Positions 34,698-43,059 of a stretch of 64,000 nt of DNA are shown here, in pieces. The stretch is from a virus. The stretch lies in the IMG/VR virus record IMGVR_UViG_3300009702_000023, positions 1-64,000 of that record; one strand, given 5' to 3'. The first letter of the stretch is position 1; every line of letters begins with the position of its first letter. A program made the translations under genes and the position numbers. Under the pieces are notes generated by a model that was not told the origin of the DNA, made no database searches, and saw only the letters and a program-made list of their open reading frames with translations.

Positions 34698-35072
34698 ATG
34701 AAACCATTTAATGAAAGTAAAAAACCGCGAGTTCCAGAAATGAAAAATGCTGGAGATTATGTGCTACACGGAGATGTAGTAATTGAAAAAGTTTCCGAAG
34801 TATCAACGGAATTTTGTGATTTAAAAAAATCTAAAGATTCGACTTTGGCATACGGCGAAGTAACTGGCCATATTCATCAACTAAGCGGGGGTGAATTTGA
34901 TTTGCGTATTGATAAAAAGAACCCAGCAAATAGGCATTTAAAGGTTGTAACGCCCGTTCTATTAAGACATCAAGAACATTTGCCAATTTTATTGCCGCCG
35001 GGAGAATATATTACCAGAATTCAAAAAGAATATGATCCATTTGAAAAAAAGATTAGAGAGGTTCAAGACTAA
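34698..35072 (+). CDS. Conserved phage protein beside DUF6745
   Basis: 124 residues. LAYGEVTGHIHQL, VTPVLLRHQEHLPILLPPG and a C-terminal RIQKEYDP...REVQD form a compact beta-barrel-like domain with three His in conserved-looking positions. It follows the DUF6745 gene by 11 bases after AAAGGAG, so a joint role is plausible. Not assigned. Confidence 0.7.
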   Translation: MKPFNESKKPRVPEMKNAGDYVLHGDVVIEKVSEVSTEFCDLKKSKDSTLAYGEVTGHIHQLSGGEFDLRIDKKNPANRHLKVVTPVLLRHQEHLPILLPPGEYITRIQKEYDPFEKKIREVQD

Positions 35073-35416
35073 TGGATTATAAAAAAGTGACACCGGAGAC
35101 ATTTGCTATATATTTAAAAATTGCCAATCAACGAGATAAATTATATCGCCATAAAACGTGTTATATAGCTTATGATTGTAACTCCGGTTTCGCTATCACT
35201 AATAGTGGTCTATTGTGCCATGTATTTAGTTTAAAGCCGGGAGCGGGGCGACTGGCAGTAAAAAAAGCAATTAAACTTGGTGCAATTAGATTATCATGCT
35301 ATAATAAACAACAAGAGATGTATTATGGAACATTTGGGTTCTATACTACCTTTAGATCAAATAATAAATATTGGATGTGTAGAAAAAATATAGGAGGTGC
35401 CGCATGCATAGAATAA
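35072..35416 (+). CDS. Possible GNAT-like protein
   Basis: 114 residues. The order of a central GxxAVKKAIKLGA helix and a following IRLSCYN strand with YYGTFGF resembles the C-terminal half of GNAT acetyltransferases, but the acetyl-CoA loop is not clear. Overlaps the upstream stop; the next gene starts inside its end. Confidence 0.65.
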   Translation: MDYKKVTPETFAIYLKIANQRDKLYRHKTCYIAYDCNSGFAITNSGLLCHVFSLKPGAGRLAVKKAIKLGAIRLSCYNKQQEMYYGTFGFYTTFRSNNKYWMCRKNIGGAACIE

Positions 35417-35766
35417 ATAAACCAAAAGTAATTTTAATCCCAGTTTCAAGACTACAGAAACTAACATTTATTAGTAAATTAGTTAAACTTAAATCCGAAC
35501 ACTGGTCGGGGGAATTGGCGTTGGCCGCATATAATAATAGTGATGAAATTAAACCAATGCTCCAGGAATTGGGGGCTACAGACTACTTCCTAATTGATAA
35601 AGAAAGATTCATTAGTTATGTTAACTTGCATGATCCCGATCTTATGAAAAAAATGAAAAAGGGTTTAGCCGATAAAAGGATTAAATTTGACACAGCGCAC
35701 AATGCTAAAAAAGAGGATTTTATGATTTATGATGTAACTTATGATACATATTGGACATTAGTGTGA
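35404..35766 (+). CDS. Hypothetical protein
   Basis: 120 residues, alpha/beta, starting MHRINKPKVILIPVSRL after AGGAGGTG. Overlaps the preceding gene by 13 bases. No motif recognised. Confidence 0.7.
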   Translation: MHRINKPKVILIPVSRLQKLTFISKLVKLKSEHWSGELALAAYNNSDEIKPMLQELGATDYFLIDKERFISYVNLHDPDLMKKMKKGLADKRIKFDTAHNAKKEDFMIYDVTYDTYWTLV

Positions 35767-35769
35767 TAT

Positions 35770-36024
35770 ATGAAATATTCAATTGAACTTATAAAATTAT
35801 CAAAATCGGGAAGGGCGGTTAGTCGAAAAGAAAAATTCTTTTATAATATTAAAGATGTAAAAGAATATTATAATCAAGCTAAAAAAGAATTTAATACATT
35901 AATTAATGTTAAATTATATGATAGTACACAAAGCCCTAAATGGACAAAAAAGTGCGATTATATTATTAGTTTACAACAAGATAAAGGTACTTTTTATATT
36001 AGTGAACAAAAAGCGAAAGGATAG
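35770..36024 (+). CDS. Hypothetical protein
   Basis: 84 residues, Lys/Tyr-rich alpha/beta. Three bases after the previous stop. No family recognised. An 18-codon frame at 36028-36084 follows and overlaps the next start (ATGA), perhaps a coupling leader. Confidence 0.65.
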   Translation: MKYSIELIKLSKSGRAVSRKEKFFYNIKDVKEYYNQAKKEFNTLINVKLYDSTQSPKWTKKCDYIISLQQDKGTFYISEQKAKG

Positions 36025-36080
36025 AAGATGAATTGGTATTATTTTCAAACAGATACCAGTTTGATAAAAAGGAGTATTTT

Positions 36081-37106
36081 ATGAAAATTCATAAAGGCGA
36101 TTTGTTAATTAATAAAGATAATGTTAATGATTTTAAAGATCTCGAAATTGTAACTGGTTGTGTTTCTATACATGAAAGAGTAAAGTTTATCGCCCCGAAA
36201 TTAAAAACAATTGGTAAATATACCTCGATATCTTATGGGGCAGAATTTACTGCTCCGAAATTAAAAACTATTGGCGGTGATGTATTTATTCAATCGGGGG
36301 GAGAATTTAATGCTCCGAAATTAGAAATTATTAGACAAGAAGTTTATATTAATCCGCAAGGAAAATTTGTAGCCCCCGAATTAGAAATAATTGGGAAGTA
36401 CTTATCACTATATAATGGGGCAGAGTTTAATGTTCCGAGGTTAGAGGCTATCGGAGGCAGAGTCGCCTTATCTAAGGGGGCAAAGCTTCGGGCGGAGAGG
36501 TTGGAGGTTGTCGGAGGTTCTGTCTACGTTTATAGGGGGGCGGAGGCTCGGGCGCCGAGGCTGGGGGTCGTCGGGCATTATGTGTGCTTGTTGGGAGGGG
36601 GTAAGTTGGAGGCACCGGGGTTGGAGATAGACCTATCTTTGGAAGGTCCACTGATCGCAGAGATGAACCTGCGGTTATTATTGTGGCGAAAGGGCTTCGT
36701 TTTAATAGATGGCATCTTATCTAAATTATTAAGTGAGAAAACTGTTGGCGATGTTAATGTAATGAAAGTATTAAACATTGGAGATACTAAACCGTCATAT
36801 ATTGTGGAAAGGAATAATGCATTTGCTCATGGCAATACTATTAAAAAGGCAATAGAGGATATTCGCTACAAAATCGGAGACAGGAATGTATCAGAATTCG
36901 GGGGGTGGAAAGACAATCTTGATCAAGAGATTAGTTTGGATGTCGCTATTACAGGTTATCGAGTTATCACTGGGGCTTGTGAAGCGGGAGTGAGGGGGTT
37001 TATTAATTCAATTAAAGTGCCGAAGAAATTAACGCCTAATGTAATACTTAAATTAACCGAAGGTCAATATGGTAATGACACATTTCGGGAGTTTTTAAAC
37101 AATTAA
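36081..37106 (+). CDS. APKL-repeat (leucine-rich-like) protein
   Basis: 341 residues from the ATG after AAAAAGGAG. Residues about 20-185 form seven or more units of roughly 20-24 residues (GAEFxAPKLKTIGG), a beta-solenoid pattern. The C-terminal 150 residues are alpha/beta with VERNNAFAHGNTIKKAIEDIRYKI. Bases 36441-36690 are abruptly GC-rich and shift the repeats to Arg/Gly/Val codons, unlike the rest of the gene. Paralogue of the 31287 gene. Confidence 0.8.
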   Translation: MKIHKGDLLINKDNVNDFKDLEIVTGCVSIHERVKFIAPKLKTIGKYTSISYGAEFTAPKLKTIGGDVFIQSGGEFNAPKLEIIRQEVYINPQGKFVAPELEIIGKYLSLYNGAEFNVPRLEAIGGRVALSKGAKLRAERLEVVGGSVYVYRGAEARAPRLGVVGHYVCLLGGGKLEAPGLEIDLSLEGPLIAEMNLRLLLWRKGFVLIDGILSKLLSEKTVGDVNVMKVLNIGDTKPSYIVERNNAFAHGNTIKKAIEDIRYKIGDRNVSEFGGWKDNLDQEISLDVAITGYRVITGACEAGVRGFINSIKVPKKLTPNVILKLTEGQYGNDTFREFLNN

Positions 37107-37122
37107 TTTGGGAGAAAAAACA

Positions 37123-37809
37123 ATGTTTTTAGGTCAAGAATTTAATGACGGTGATATTGTAAGAGTGAGATTGAAAACCGAAGAACAATTGGATATAGTA
37201 ATGATAAATATGGATGACTATGATAAATTTTCATTTTATACCGCAGAGTTTTGGGGCTTTTTAGGAACAGAGATTGATTGTATTTATAATCAAGAATCGG
37301 GTTTAAAATTTCATGGTGTTGTAATTCCTCAATTTATATGTGACGAAATTATTTCTGGCTATATTAATTGGGCGGAAGTTGAAGATGGGGCGCACTTAAA
37401 TGTTATGTTATTAAGTCCGTATGAAATAGGATATAAAGATCTATATAATATTAATAGTAATGGCAATTTAACTTCTACGGATAACAAAACTATATATAAC
37501 ATTCCAATAGACAATTTTTATCAAAAAAATGTTGAAATCATTTTTAATAAAGAATCAAATAGTTTTTGTTTACGCGGTTATAATCAAAAGCTCCCTTTAG
37601 ACTTGATTAAAAAAATTAATAATCCGGTAAAATCTACACCGAAAACGCCAAATAAATATAAAAAATTAAGATTACCTATTAGTAGAACAGCTTTAATATT
37701 TAAAGAAGATGGTAAAATGCAATTAGGCACTTTAAGTATTAAGAAAAAAGATGCTTTGTTTTTACTTCGCAAATTGGCTATTGAATATAATTATTTAGAG
37801 GAAGAATAA
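37123..37809 (+). CDS. Hypothetical protein
   Basis: 228 residues from MFLGQEFNDG, chosen for the GGGAGAAAAAAC site. An N-terminal beta-rich domain and a basic C-terminal segment (KYKKLRLPISRT). Abuts the second amidoligase gene. Not recognised. Confidence 0.7.
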   Translation: MFLGQEFNDGDIVRVRLKTEEQLDIVMINMDDYDKFSFYTAEFWGFLGTEIDCIYNQESGLKFHGVVIPQFICDEIISGYINWAEVEDGAHLNVMLLSPYEIGYKDLYNINSNGNLTSTDNKTIYNIPIDNFYQKNVEIIFNKESNSFCLRGYNQKLPLDLIKKINNPVKSTPKTPNKYKKLRLPISRTALIFKEDGKMQLGTLSIKKKDALFLLRKLAIEYNYLEEE

Positions 37810-39054
37810 ATGCAATTTAGTAAAAAATATCCACTAGAAATTAGTTTTATTGAGCATAGTAATCCGAATATTTCAGCTATTCATATGGATGCTATTAAAA
37901 AAATTAGAAAATGTCGAAAGACATTAAAAAATGATTATTCTAAAATGTCGGATAATTTAAAAGAACAATTGATTGAAGAAATTCAGAAATATAGAGGAAG
38001 AATACATTTTCATAAAGCCAAACGGCGTAAAGCTAAATTAAAATATAAAGATGTTGAAATGATTGTTCCGGTAAATTCAATGGGAATGATTCTCCCTAGT
38101 AAATTTCGGGGGTATAAAAAAGAAATTATTAATCAATTACAAAAAAATAGAGAAGATAGAAAAAAACAAAATGAAAAAGTGACATTTATTGGTAGAATAG
38201 ATTATTCCTTATACGGTGGGGTTCATAAAAAACAGAAAACGATTTTAAAACTTTTTAGAGAAATTGCCAAGAATAGAGTTAATAGTCCAAGAAATCCTAA
38301 AGCCGAAGAAAATCATGTGGGACTTGAAATAGAATTTTTTTCAAATTATGATAGAGATACAGTTTGTAATTTTTTTATTGATGCAAAATTATCACAGTTT
38401 GTTAGAATAATGACAGATGTTTCAATTAAACCTTCTAGCGAAAAACCTGTTGGTTTAGAATTATGTCTGATTGCCCCCGAAAGTCGTTTAGAAGAGATTG
38501 TTCGGCGAGCTTGTGAGGTATTAACTGATCTTGATGCCAAAACTAATGAAAGCTGCGGCCTACACGTTCATCTCGATTGTCGAAATCGCAGTCAAGTAAC
38601 ACTTTTTTATAATATGGTTAAATGTCAAGATTTATTATTTAAATTGGTTGATCCTTCAAGAACGGGTAATAAGTTTTGTTTAAAGCAAAGAAGTCCTATT
38701 TGGGAAAAAGCAAATACAGGCCATTATGCTGCTATTAATAAAGGTTCATATTTAAAACATAAAACTATTGAAATCAGAATGCATCACGGAACAACAAATT
38801 ATAATGAAATTATCTTATGGGTTAAATTATTAATAAAAATTGCCAATTATAATAAACATTTTAAGGATATTAACTCAGTTGATAGAATTTCGAAGATATT
38901 AAAATTAGATAATAATTTAAAACAGAAATTAAATACAAAAATGAGTATAAATAAAAAGAATCCAGAGCAAGGGAGAGTTACTGCTACTGAATTGATGTTT
39001 GATACTGCCCGCGATTTTTATTATACGAGACAGTGGTTGGACTGGGGGATGTAA
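37810..39054 (+). CDS. Second amidoligase (COOH-NH2 ligase)
   Basis: 414 residues. A basic helical N-terminus of about 160 residues precedes the amidoligase core: HVGLEIEFF near residue 170, ESCGLHVHLDCRNRS near 247, KHKTIEIRMHHGTTN near 315. These match the 27975 protein motif for motif, but no zinc insert is present; the gap between the first two motifs is much shorter. Probably the same chemistry on a different substrate. It directly follows the 37123 gene. Confidence 0.85.
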   Translation: MQFSKKYPLEISFIEHSNPNISAIHMDAIKKIRKCRKTLKNDYSKMSDNLKEQLIEEIQKYRGRIHFHKAKRRKAKLKYKDVEMIVPVNSMGMILPSKFRGYKKEIINQLQKNREDRKKQNEKVTFIGRIDYSLYGGVHKKQKTILKLFREIAKNRVNSPRNPKAEENHVGLEIEFFSNYDRDTVCNFFIDAKLSQFVRIMTDVSIKPSSEKPVGLELCLIAPESRLEEIVRRACEVLTDLDAKTNESCGLHVHLDCRNRSQVTLFYNMVKCQDLLFKLVDPSRTGNKFCLKQRSPIWEKANTGHYAAINKGSYLKHKTIEIRMHHGTTNYNEIILWVKLLIKIANYNKHFKDINSVDRISKILKLDNNLKQKLNTKMSINKKNPEQGRVTATELMFDTARDFYYTRQWLDWGM

Positions 39055-39068
39055 TTTTGGGAGGTTTT

Positions 39069-39131
39069 ATGTGGTTTTTATTATATTTGGGTTTATTTTT
39101 ATTAACTGAACTTTTAATTGGGAGTTTATAA
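39069..39131 (+). CDS. 20-residue membrane micropeptide
   Basis: MWFLLYLGLFLLTELLIGSL, essentially one membrane helix. It has a strong GGGAGG site and ends in TAATG with the next gene. Either a true micropeptide or a coupling leader. Confidence 0.5.
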   Translation: MWFLLYLGLFLLTELLIGSL

Positions 39132-39361
39132 TGTCAATATTGTTAATATTATTTATTAATACACAATGTTTTTCTCAGGAATATATAGATATTAAAGACA
39201 CATCAAATGGTTATACGCAAATTATATACCATACAGATAATGGTAAAAGTTATAATTTGGAATTAAAAATCAAAGATTTAAAAAATGAGAAAAAAATAAA
39301 GGAATGGTTTGATGAAGTTGCCCCCGATGATAGTATGTTTACAGATGATCTATTGAAATAA
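39131..39361 (+). CDS. Small secreted protein
   Basis: 76 residues. Signal peptide MSILLILFINTQCFSQ with probable cleavage near residue 16, then an acidic alpha/beta domain. Coupled to the micropeptide upstream. Last gene before a new promoter. Confidence 0.65.
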   Translation: MSILLILFINTQCFSQEYIDIKDTSNGYTQIIYHTDNGKSYNLELKIKDLKNEKKIKEWFDEVAPDDSMFTDDLLK

Positions 39362-39373
39362 TAAACTTTTTTC

Positions 39374-39402
39374 TTGACAAAGCTTTTTTATTAATATATA
39401 AT
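39374..39402 (+). promoter_or_regulatory. Sigma70-like promoter
   Basis: TTGACA at 39374-39379, 17-base spacer, TATAAT at 39397-39402. Opens the recombination and replication block. Confidence 0.85.
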
Positions 39403-39428
39403 ATTAATTATGACAAGGACGATGTATT

Positions 39429-39824
39429 ATGAAAAAAAACACAAGTGATTTTCCATTATTGGATGACGATGAAAATTTTCTAGATTTTTCAAACATAGAC
39501 CCAGAACAAATGGAGCGAGTGTTTCAAGTCATTGATTTTTTGGCGAATAAAAAACAATTAATGATGAAATTTAGTCCAGAGGTTATTCATTTTCTAGACA
39601 AAAATGATAATATAACAGAAATCGCGTCAGATTATGAATTTAATGATCTTATAATTGGTCTTATAAAAAATGAGCTTGTTGATCATTTTAATTTTAATCC
39701 AGAAGAAATTATGATATTAACGGAATTTGATTTTTTAGATCTTGTTACTGATGGATATTTTTTTGATAAAAACAATTATTTACGAGGAGATAATAATGAC
39801 AAATACAAGAATTCGGTACACTAA
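39429..39824 (+). CDS. Acidic hypothetical protein
   Basis: 131 residues, rich in Asp/Glu/Phe with a helical centre. Starts after AAGGACGATGT. Its acidic, DNA-mimic-like composition is notable, but no family was recognised. The next gene begins inside its 3' end. Confidence 0.75.
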   Translation: MKKNTSDFPLLDDDENFLDFSNIDPEQMERVFQVIDFLANKKQLMMKFSPEVIHFLDKNDNITEIASDYEFNDLIIGLIKNELVDHFNFNPEEIMILTEFDFLDLVTDGYFFDKNNYLRGDNNDKYKNSVH

Positions 39825-40059
39825 AGCTGGGGTTAATCTAGTTTCCAGGCAAGCATTTCAAGTTAATGAAACTACTTCAGTTAAAGTTGTTCTTAACTCG
39901 GAAACAATGAAATACGACATTGTAGATGCAACAGATGAATCAAATGTACTAGCGAGCGGGGGTAACACAAAAAACCTGTCTGTGCTTAAGATTCAAGCAA
40001 AACGTAATCTTAAAGCTATGGGATTAGAGTTTAATACGGAATCGAGAAATCGTGGATAA
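39796..40059 (+). CDS. Hypothetical protein
   Basis: 87 residues from MTNTRIRYTKAG with GAGGAGAT upstream. Small beta-sheet domain followed by a basic helix (KIQAKRNLKAMGL). Common kind of phage early protein; function unknown. Confidence 0.75.
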   Translation: MTNTRIRYTKAGVNLVSRQAFQVNETTSVKVVLNSETMKYDIVDATDESNVLASGGNTKNLSVLKIQAKRNLKAMGLEFNTESRNRG

Positions 40060-40264
40060 AAAGCTCTTACATCCTAATATTCTTAAAAAAACTAGAGAAT
40101 TGGCCCAGCATGATTATGTAGATCGGGCCTTTGATTTGGATCATCCGGAGCATTTTTTAGCTAAATGTTATGCTTGCGGTTATATTGGGGCATTAGTAAA
40201 TGCTGGGTATACTATTACAATTGAAAAAGATAACGAAAAATATATTTATCCAAAGGAAAAATAG
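40052..40264 (+). CDS. Hypothetical protein
   Basis: 70 residues, GTG start overlapping the previous gene. DYVDRAF and CYACGYIGALVNAG; a single CxxC. No family recognised. Confidence 0.65.
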   Translation: MDKKLLHPNILKKTRELAQHDYVDRAFDLDHPEHFLAKCYACGYIGALVNAGYTITIEKDNEKYIYPKEK

Positions 40265-41166
40265 TGGTACAATTAAGCTATTCTGCATCTGAAAAATATC
40301 AAATGTCACCCATGTCATATTATTTACATTATATTTTACGACTTAGACCTGAGAAAATTGGGAGTGCTCTTGTTTTCGGGAGCGCCGTTGATGTTGGTAT
40401 TAATACTTTGTTAGAAAATAAAATGAATAATGAAAATAAATTACCACATGAGGCTTTTTTAAAATTGTGGACAAAAGCATCAATTAACGGAATTGAAACT
40501 GATTTACGATATACAGATTTAATCAAATATTCAAAATCCGATTATGATGAAAATATTTTAACTGAGCAAGATAAAGAAGCAATTGAAGGTGGGTTAAATA
40601 AAAGTTGGGTTAGTTTACATCGTAAAGGTATTTTAATGATGGAAGCTTATGAAAAGCAAGTATTACCCCACATTAAAGAAGTTTTGGCTGTTCAGAAATA
40701 TGTTCAACTATCAAATTCACATGGGGATAAATTTATTGGTTGGATTGATTTTGTCTGCAAATGGGAGGATGATAAAATTTATATTGTTGATAATAAGACC
40801 ACATCAATAAAATATAAAGAAGATTCAGTAAAAACAAGCCCCCAGCTTGCGACTTATTTTGAAGGTGTTAAAAAAGAAATTAAAGCTGACGGGGCAATGT
40901 ATATCGCTGTGCCTAAGAAATTCAGAAAGAGAAAAGAACCGTTAATCCCAATTGATATTATCAAAGACAAAATTCCCGAAGAACTTATAGAATCGACATT
41001 TGATAGATATGATGACACACTTCATGGAATTAAAATGGGGGAGTTTCATTGTACCGGATGTGAAAAAAATGTATTCGGATGTCCATATAAAGGATATTGT
41101 GAGAGTAATGGAGAAGATACCACGGGACTTATTTATGTTAAAGACAAACCTAGAAAAACTTATTAA
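40264..41166 (+). CDS. Cas4/RecB-like PD-(D/E)XK exonuclease
   Basis: 300 residues, GTG start. LSYSASEKYQMSPMSYYLHY is the helix opening of Cas4/AddB-type nucleases; GWIDFVCKWEDDKIYIVDNKTT near residues 160-178 holds the D...DxK catalytic motif. The C-terminal CTGCEKNVFGCPYKGYC could bind an iron-sulfur cluster with other Cys. Probably makes single-stranded ends for recombination, with the putative annealing protein at 42598. Confidence 0.82.
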   Translation: MVQLSYSASEKYQMSPMSYYLHYILRLRPEKIGSALVFGSAVDVGINTLLENKMNNENKLPHEAFLKLWTKASINGIETDLRYTDLIKYSKSDYDENILTEQDKEAIEGGLNKSWVSLHRKGILMMEAYEKQVLPHIKEVLAVQKYVQLSNSHGDKFIGWIDFVCKWEDDKIYIVDNKTTSIKYKEDSVKTSPQLATYFEGVKKEIKADGAMYIAVPKKFRKRKEPLIPIDIIKDKIPEELIESTFDRYDDTLHGIKMGEFHCTGCEKNVFGCPYKGYCESNGEDTTGLIYVKDKPRKTY

Positions 41167-41332
41167 ACTTATGCCTGATAATACTAATATGGTATATGAT
41201 GATAAGAATCAAATTTTAACAATTGAGTTAAATAATGAAAAAGGTAATTTGATTTATTCATTTCATATTAAAGATGAAAGTCGCATAGATGAAATATTAA
41301 AATTGCTAGAAGATAGAAAAGCCAATAACTAA
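41108..41332 (+). CDS. Hypothetical protein
   Basis: 74 residues from MEKIPRDLF; overlaps the nuclease 3' end. Alpha/beta, acidic end. The exact start is uncertain because the frame is open further upstream. Confidence 0.6.
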   Translation: MEKIPRDLFMLKTNLEKLIKLMPDNTNMVYDDKNQILTIELNNEKGNLIYSFHIKDESRIDEILKLLEDRKANN

Positions 41333-41952
41333 TGAAAAATAATTATTACTGTGATACTAAGATTTGGAATAAGGTATGTGAAGATGATTTATGGATCTTT
41401 GATAAATTAATAGTATCTAAAAAATTAGGATATGTTTGTGGCCCCAAAGGAGTAAATGTCCCCGAACCCGGCTTATATGTAGCGCGACCTTGTGTAAATC
41501 TTATGGGAATGGGGCGCGGAGCACGATTCGTAATCTTAGTAGATGAAACTGATTATTTGATAACTGATGGAACATTTTGGTCTCAAGTATTTAAAGGAAA
41601 ACATTTGAGTGTTGATTACTATAAAGGCGAGCAAAAGTTATGTGTTGAAGGTATAAGATCTGATATAAGTAATATACAGAAATGGGACATGTGGAAAAAG
41701 GTTAAAGACAAAATGCCTTATCCTAATATATTAAATAGTTTAAAAGGTAATTATGATTGGGTAAATGTTGAATTTATTGGCGATAAAATAATTGAAATCC
41801 ATCTCCGAAGAAATCCAGATTTTAAAGATCATAATGCTGATTGCATAATTCCAGTATATGCCGGAGAAGAAATAAAAGATAAACCTTTTATTAAATCGGT
41901 AGATTCAAATAGAGTAGGATTTTATTTACAAGAAGGAGATAATAATGATTGA
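41332..41952 (+). CDS. Conserved phage protein, unknown
   Basis: 206 residues. Strong motif-like stretches YVARPCVNLMGMGRGARF and GTFWSQVFKGKHLSVDYY are typical of a family seen in phages, but its activity is not known to me. Overlaps the upstream gene by one base and the cytochrome gene by 8 bases. Confidence 0.75.
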   Translation: MKNNYYCDTKIWNKVCEDDLWIFDKLIVSKKLGYVCGPKGVNVPEPGLYVARPCVNLMGMGRGARFVILVDETDYLITDGTFWSQVFKGKHLSVDYYKGEQKLCVEGIRSDISNIQKWDMWKKVKDKMPYPNILNSLKGNYDWVNVEFIGDKIIEIHLRRNPDFKDHNADCIIPVYAGEEIKDKPFIKSVDSNRVGFYLQEGDNND

Positions 41953-42223
41953 AATAATATTTATCGGAGTGCTTGCTATGGCAGCGCCAACTTATACAAA
42001 AGATATTAGGCCAATAGTTATGAATAGATGTACACCATGCCATACTGGACAGGTGCAAGGATTGCCTAATTTTTCCAAGTATGAAGTGGCTTTCAAAAAA
42101 AGAGATAAAATAATGCTTAGAGTAGTAACTCAAAAAAGCATGCCCCCTGGAAATTTTACAAATATAACAGATAAAGAACGGAATTTAATTAAGCAATGGA
42201 TTGACGCTGGGGCAAAGAAATAG
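41945..42223 (+). CDS. Small c-type cytochrome domain protein
   Basis: 92 residues. N-terminal signal-like segment (IIFIGVLAMAAP), then IRPIVMNRCTPCHTG with the CxxCH heme-attachment motif at residues 29-33, MPPG with a candidate axial Met at 66, and a C-terminal helix KQWIDAGAKK. The order matches the short cytochrome c domains of Planctomycetes type. AAGGAGAT precedes the ATG. It would need export and host heme ligation. Overlaps the gene upstream. Confidence 0.8.
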   Translation: MIEIIFIGVLAMAAPTYTKDIRPIVMNRCTPCHTGQVQGLPNFSKYEVAFKKRDKIMLRVVTQKSMPPGNFTNITDKERNLIKQWIDAGAKK

Positions 42224-42252
42224 AAAATACTTGGCCTGTATCGAGAAAAAGC

Positions 42253-42281
42253 TTGACAAACAAAATTAAATGTGTTACTTT
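42253..42281 (+). promoter_or_regulatory. Sigma70-like promoter
   Basis: TTGACA at 42253-42258 after AAAAAGC, 17-base spacer, TACTTT at 42276-42281. Confidence 0.7.
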
Positions 42282-42301
42282 AAATATAACGGAGAAAATG
42301 A

Positions 42302-42586
42302 ATGGCAAATCAATATGAGAAACGTAAAGCGCGAGAAGCTGAATTATTAAATGAAGTCTCAAAAAAACGAGAAGCCAAACGAAAAAAAATTAATACCGAT
42401 TTAACAAATATAGCCTTTGATATTATTAAAGATGAAAAAGGTAAATATTTGTTGGTCGTTATTAAATATAATTCCGCAACAAAACTTGCTGAAGTTCAGG
42501 AAATTAAACCGCTCGGAAATCGAGCTTTGGGGTTGATGTTTGAACAAAAGAAAACTGCATTAAAAACATTAAGTAATATAAAATAA
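42302..42586 (+). CDS. Hypothetical protein
   Basis: 94 residues. Basic helical N-terminus (KRKAREAELL, KKREAKRKK) then a small beta domain. Heads the annealing-protein operon. GGAGAAAATGA precedes the ATG. Confidence 0.7.
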   Translation: MANQYEKRKAREAELLNEVSKKREAKRKKINTDLTNIAFDIIKDEKGKYLLVVIKYNSATKLAEVQEIKPLGNRALGLMFEQKKTALKTLSNIK

Positions 42587-42597
42587 GGAGGCAATAC

Positions 42598-43059
42598 ATG
42601 GCCAAAATTTATGGCACATTTAAAACACCGAAAGGTAGCGAGTTACAATTAATTAGTTTGAAAGGTAAACCCTATCTATTGGCGGCAGATCGCCTATTGT
42701 GGTTTCGGGAAGTTAATCCCAATGGCATCGTTAAAACCCAGCTTATGTCGCACCAAGATGATACTGCGATTTTTCGTGCAGAAGTTTATACTCTCGGTCA
42801 AGATGGTCAAGCACTTCTAGTTGCCACAGCGCATAAAATGGAGAGTAAAAGTACTTTCCCGGATTATATCGAAAAAGCTGAGACCTCGGCTCTAGCTAGA
42901 GCATTGGCAATGGCGGGATTTGGTACACAGTTCACAGGGGACGAATTAACCGAGGGTGATAGATTAGCTGATGCTCCAATTGTTCCAGCAAAGCGTAGCG
43001 TAAAAGCTAGGAAGGCATCCGGTTTTCGTGATGAAGCGTCCGTTGGGGATGATTTGTAA
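42598..43059 (+). CDS. Putative single-strand annealing or ssDNA-binding protein
   Basis: 153 residues. A beta-rich N-terminal half, then YIEKAETSALARALAMAGFGTQF, a helix signature shared by phage Erf/Rad52-type annealing proteins and relatives. The C-terminal tail is basic then acidic (ending SVGDDL), as in ssDNA-binding proteins. AAGGAGG site. The Cas4-like nuclease nearby supports a recombination role; the family call is tentative. Confidence 0.6.
   Translation: MAKIYGTFKTPKGSELQLISLKGKPYLLAADRLLWFREVNPNGIVKTQLMSHQDDTAIFRAEVYTLGQDGQALLVATAHKMESKSTFPDYIEKAETSALARALAMAGFGTQFTGDELTEGDRLADAPIVPAKRSVKARKASGFRDEASVGDDL

Noticed and set aside
42402-42414. Plus-strand partial match to the late element
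   Set aside because: Only TTAACAAATAT matches, inside a coding sequence on the opposite strand; probably chance.
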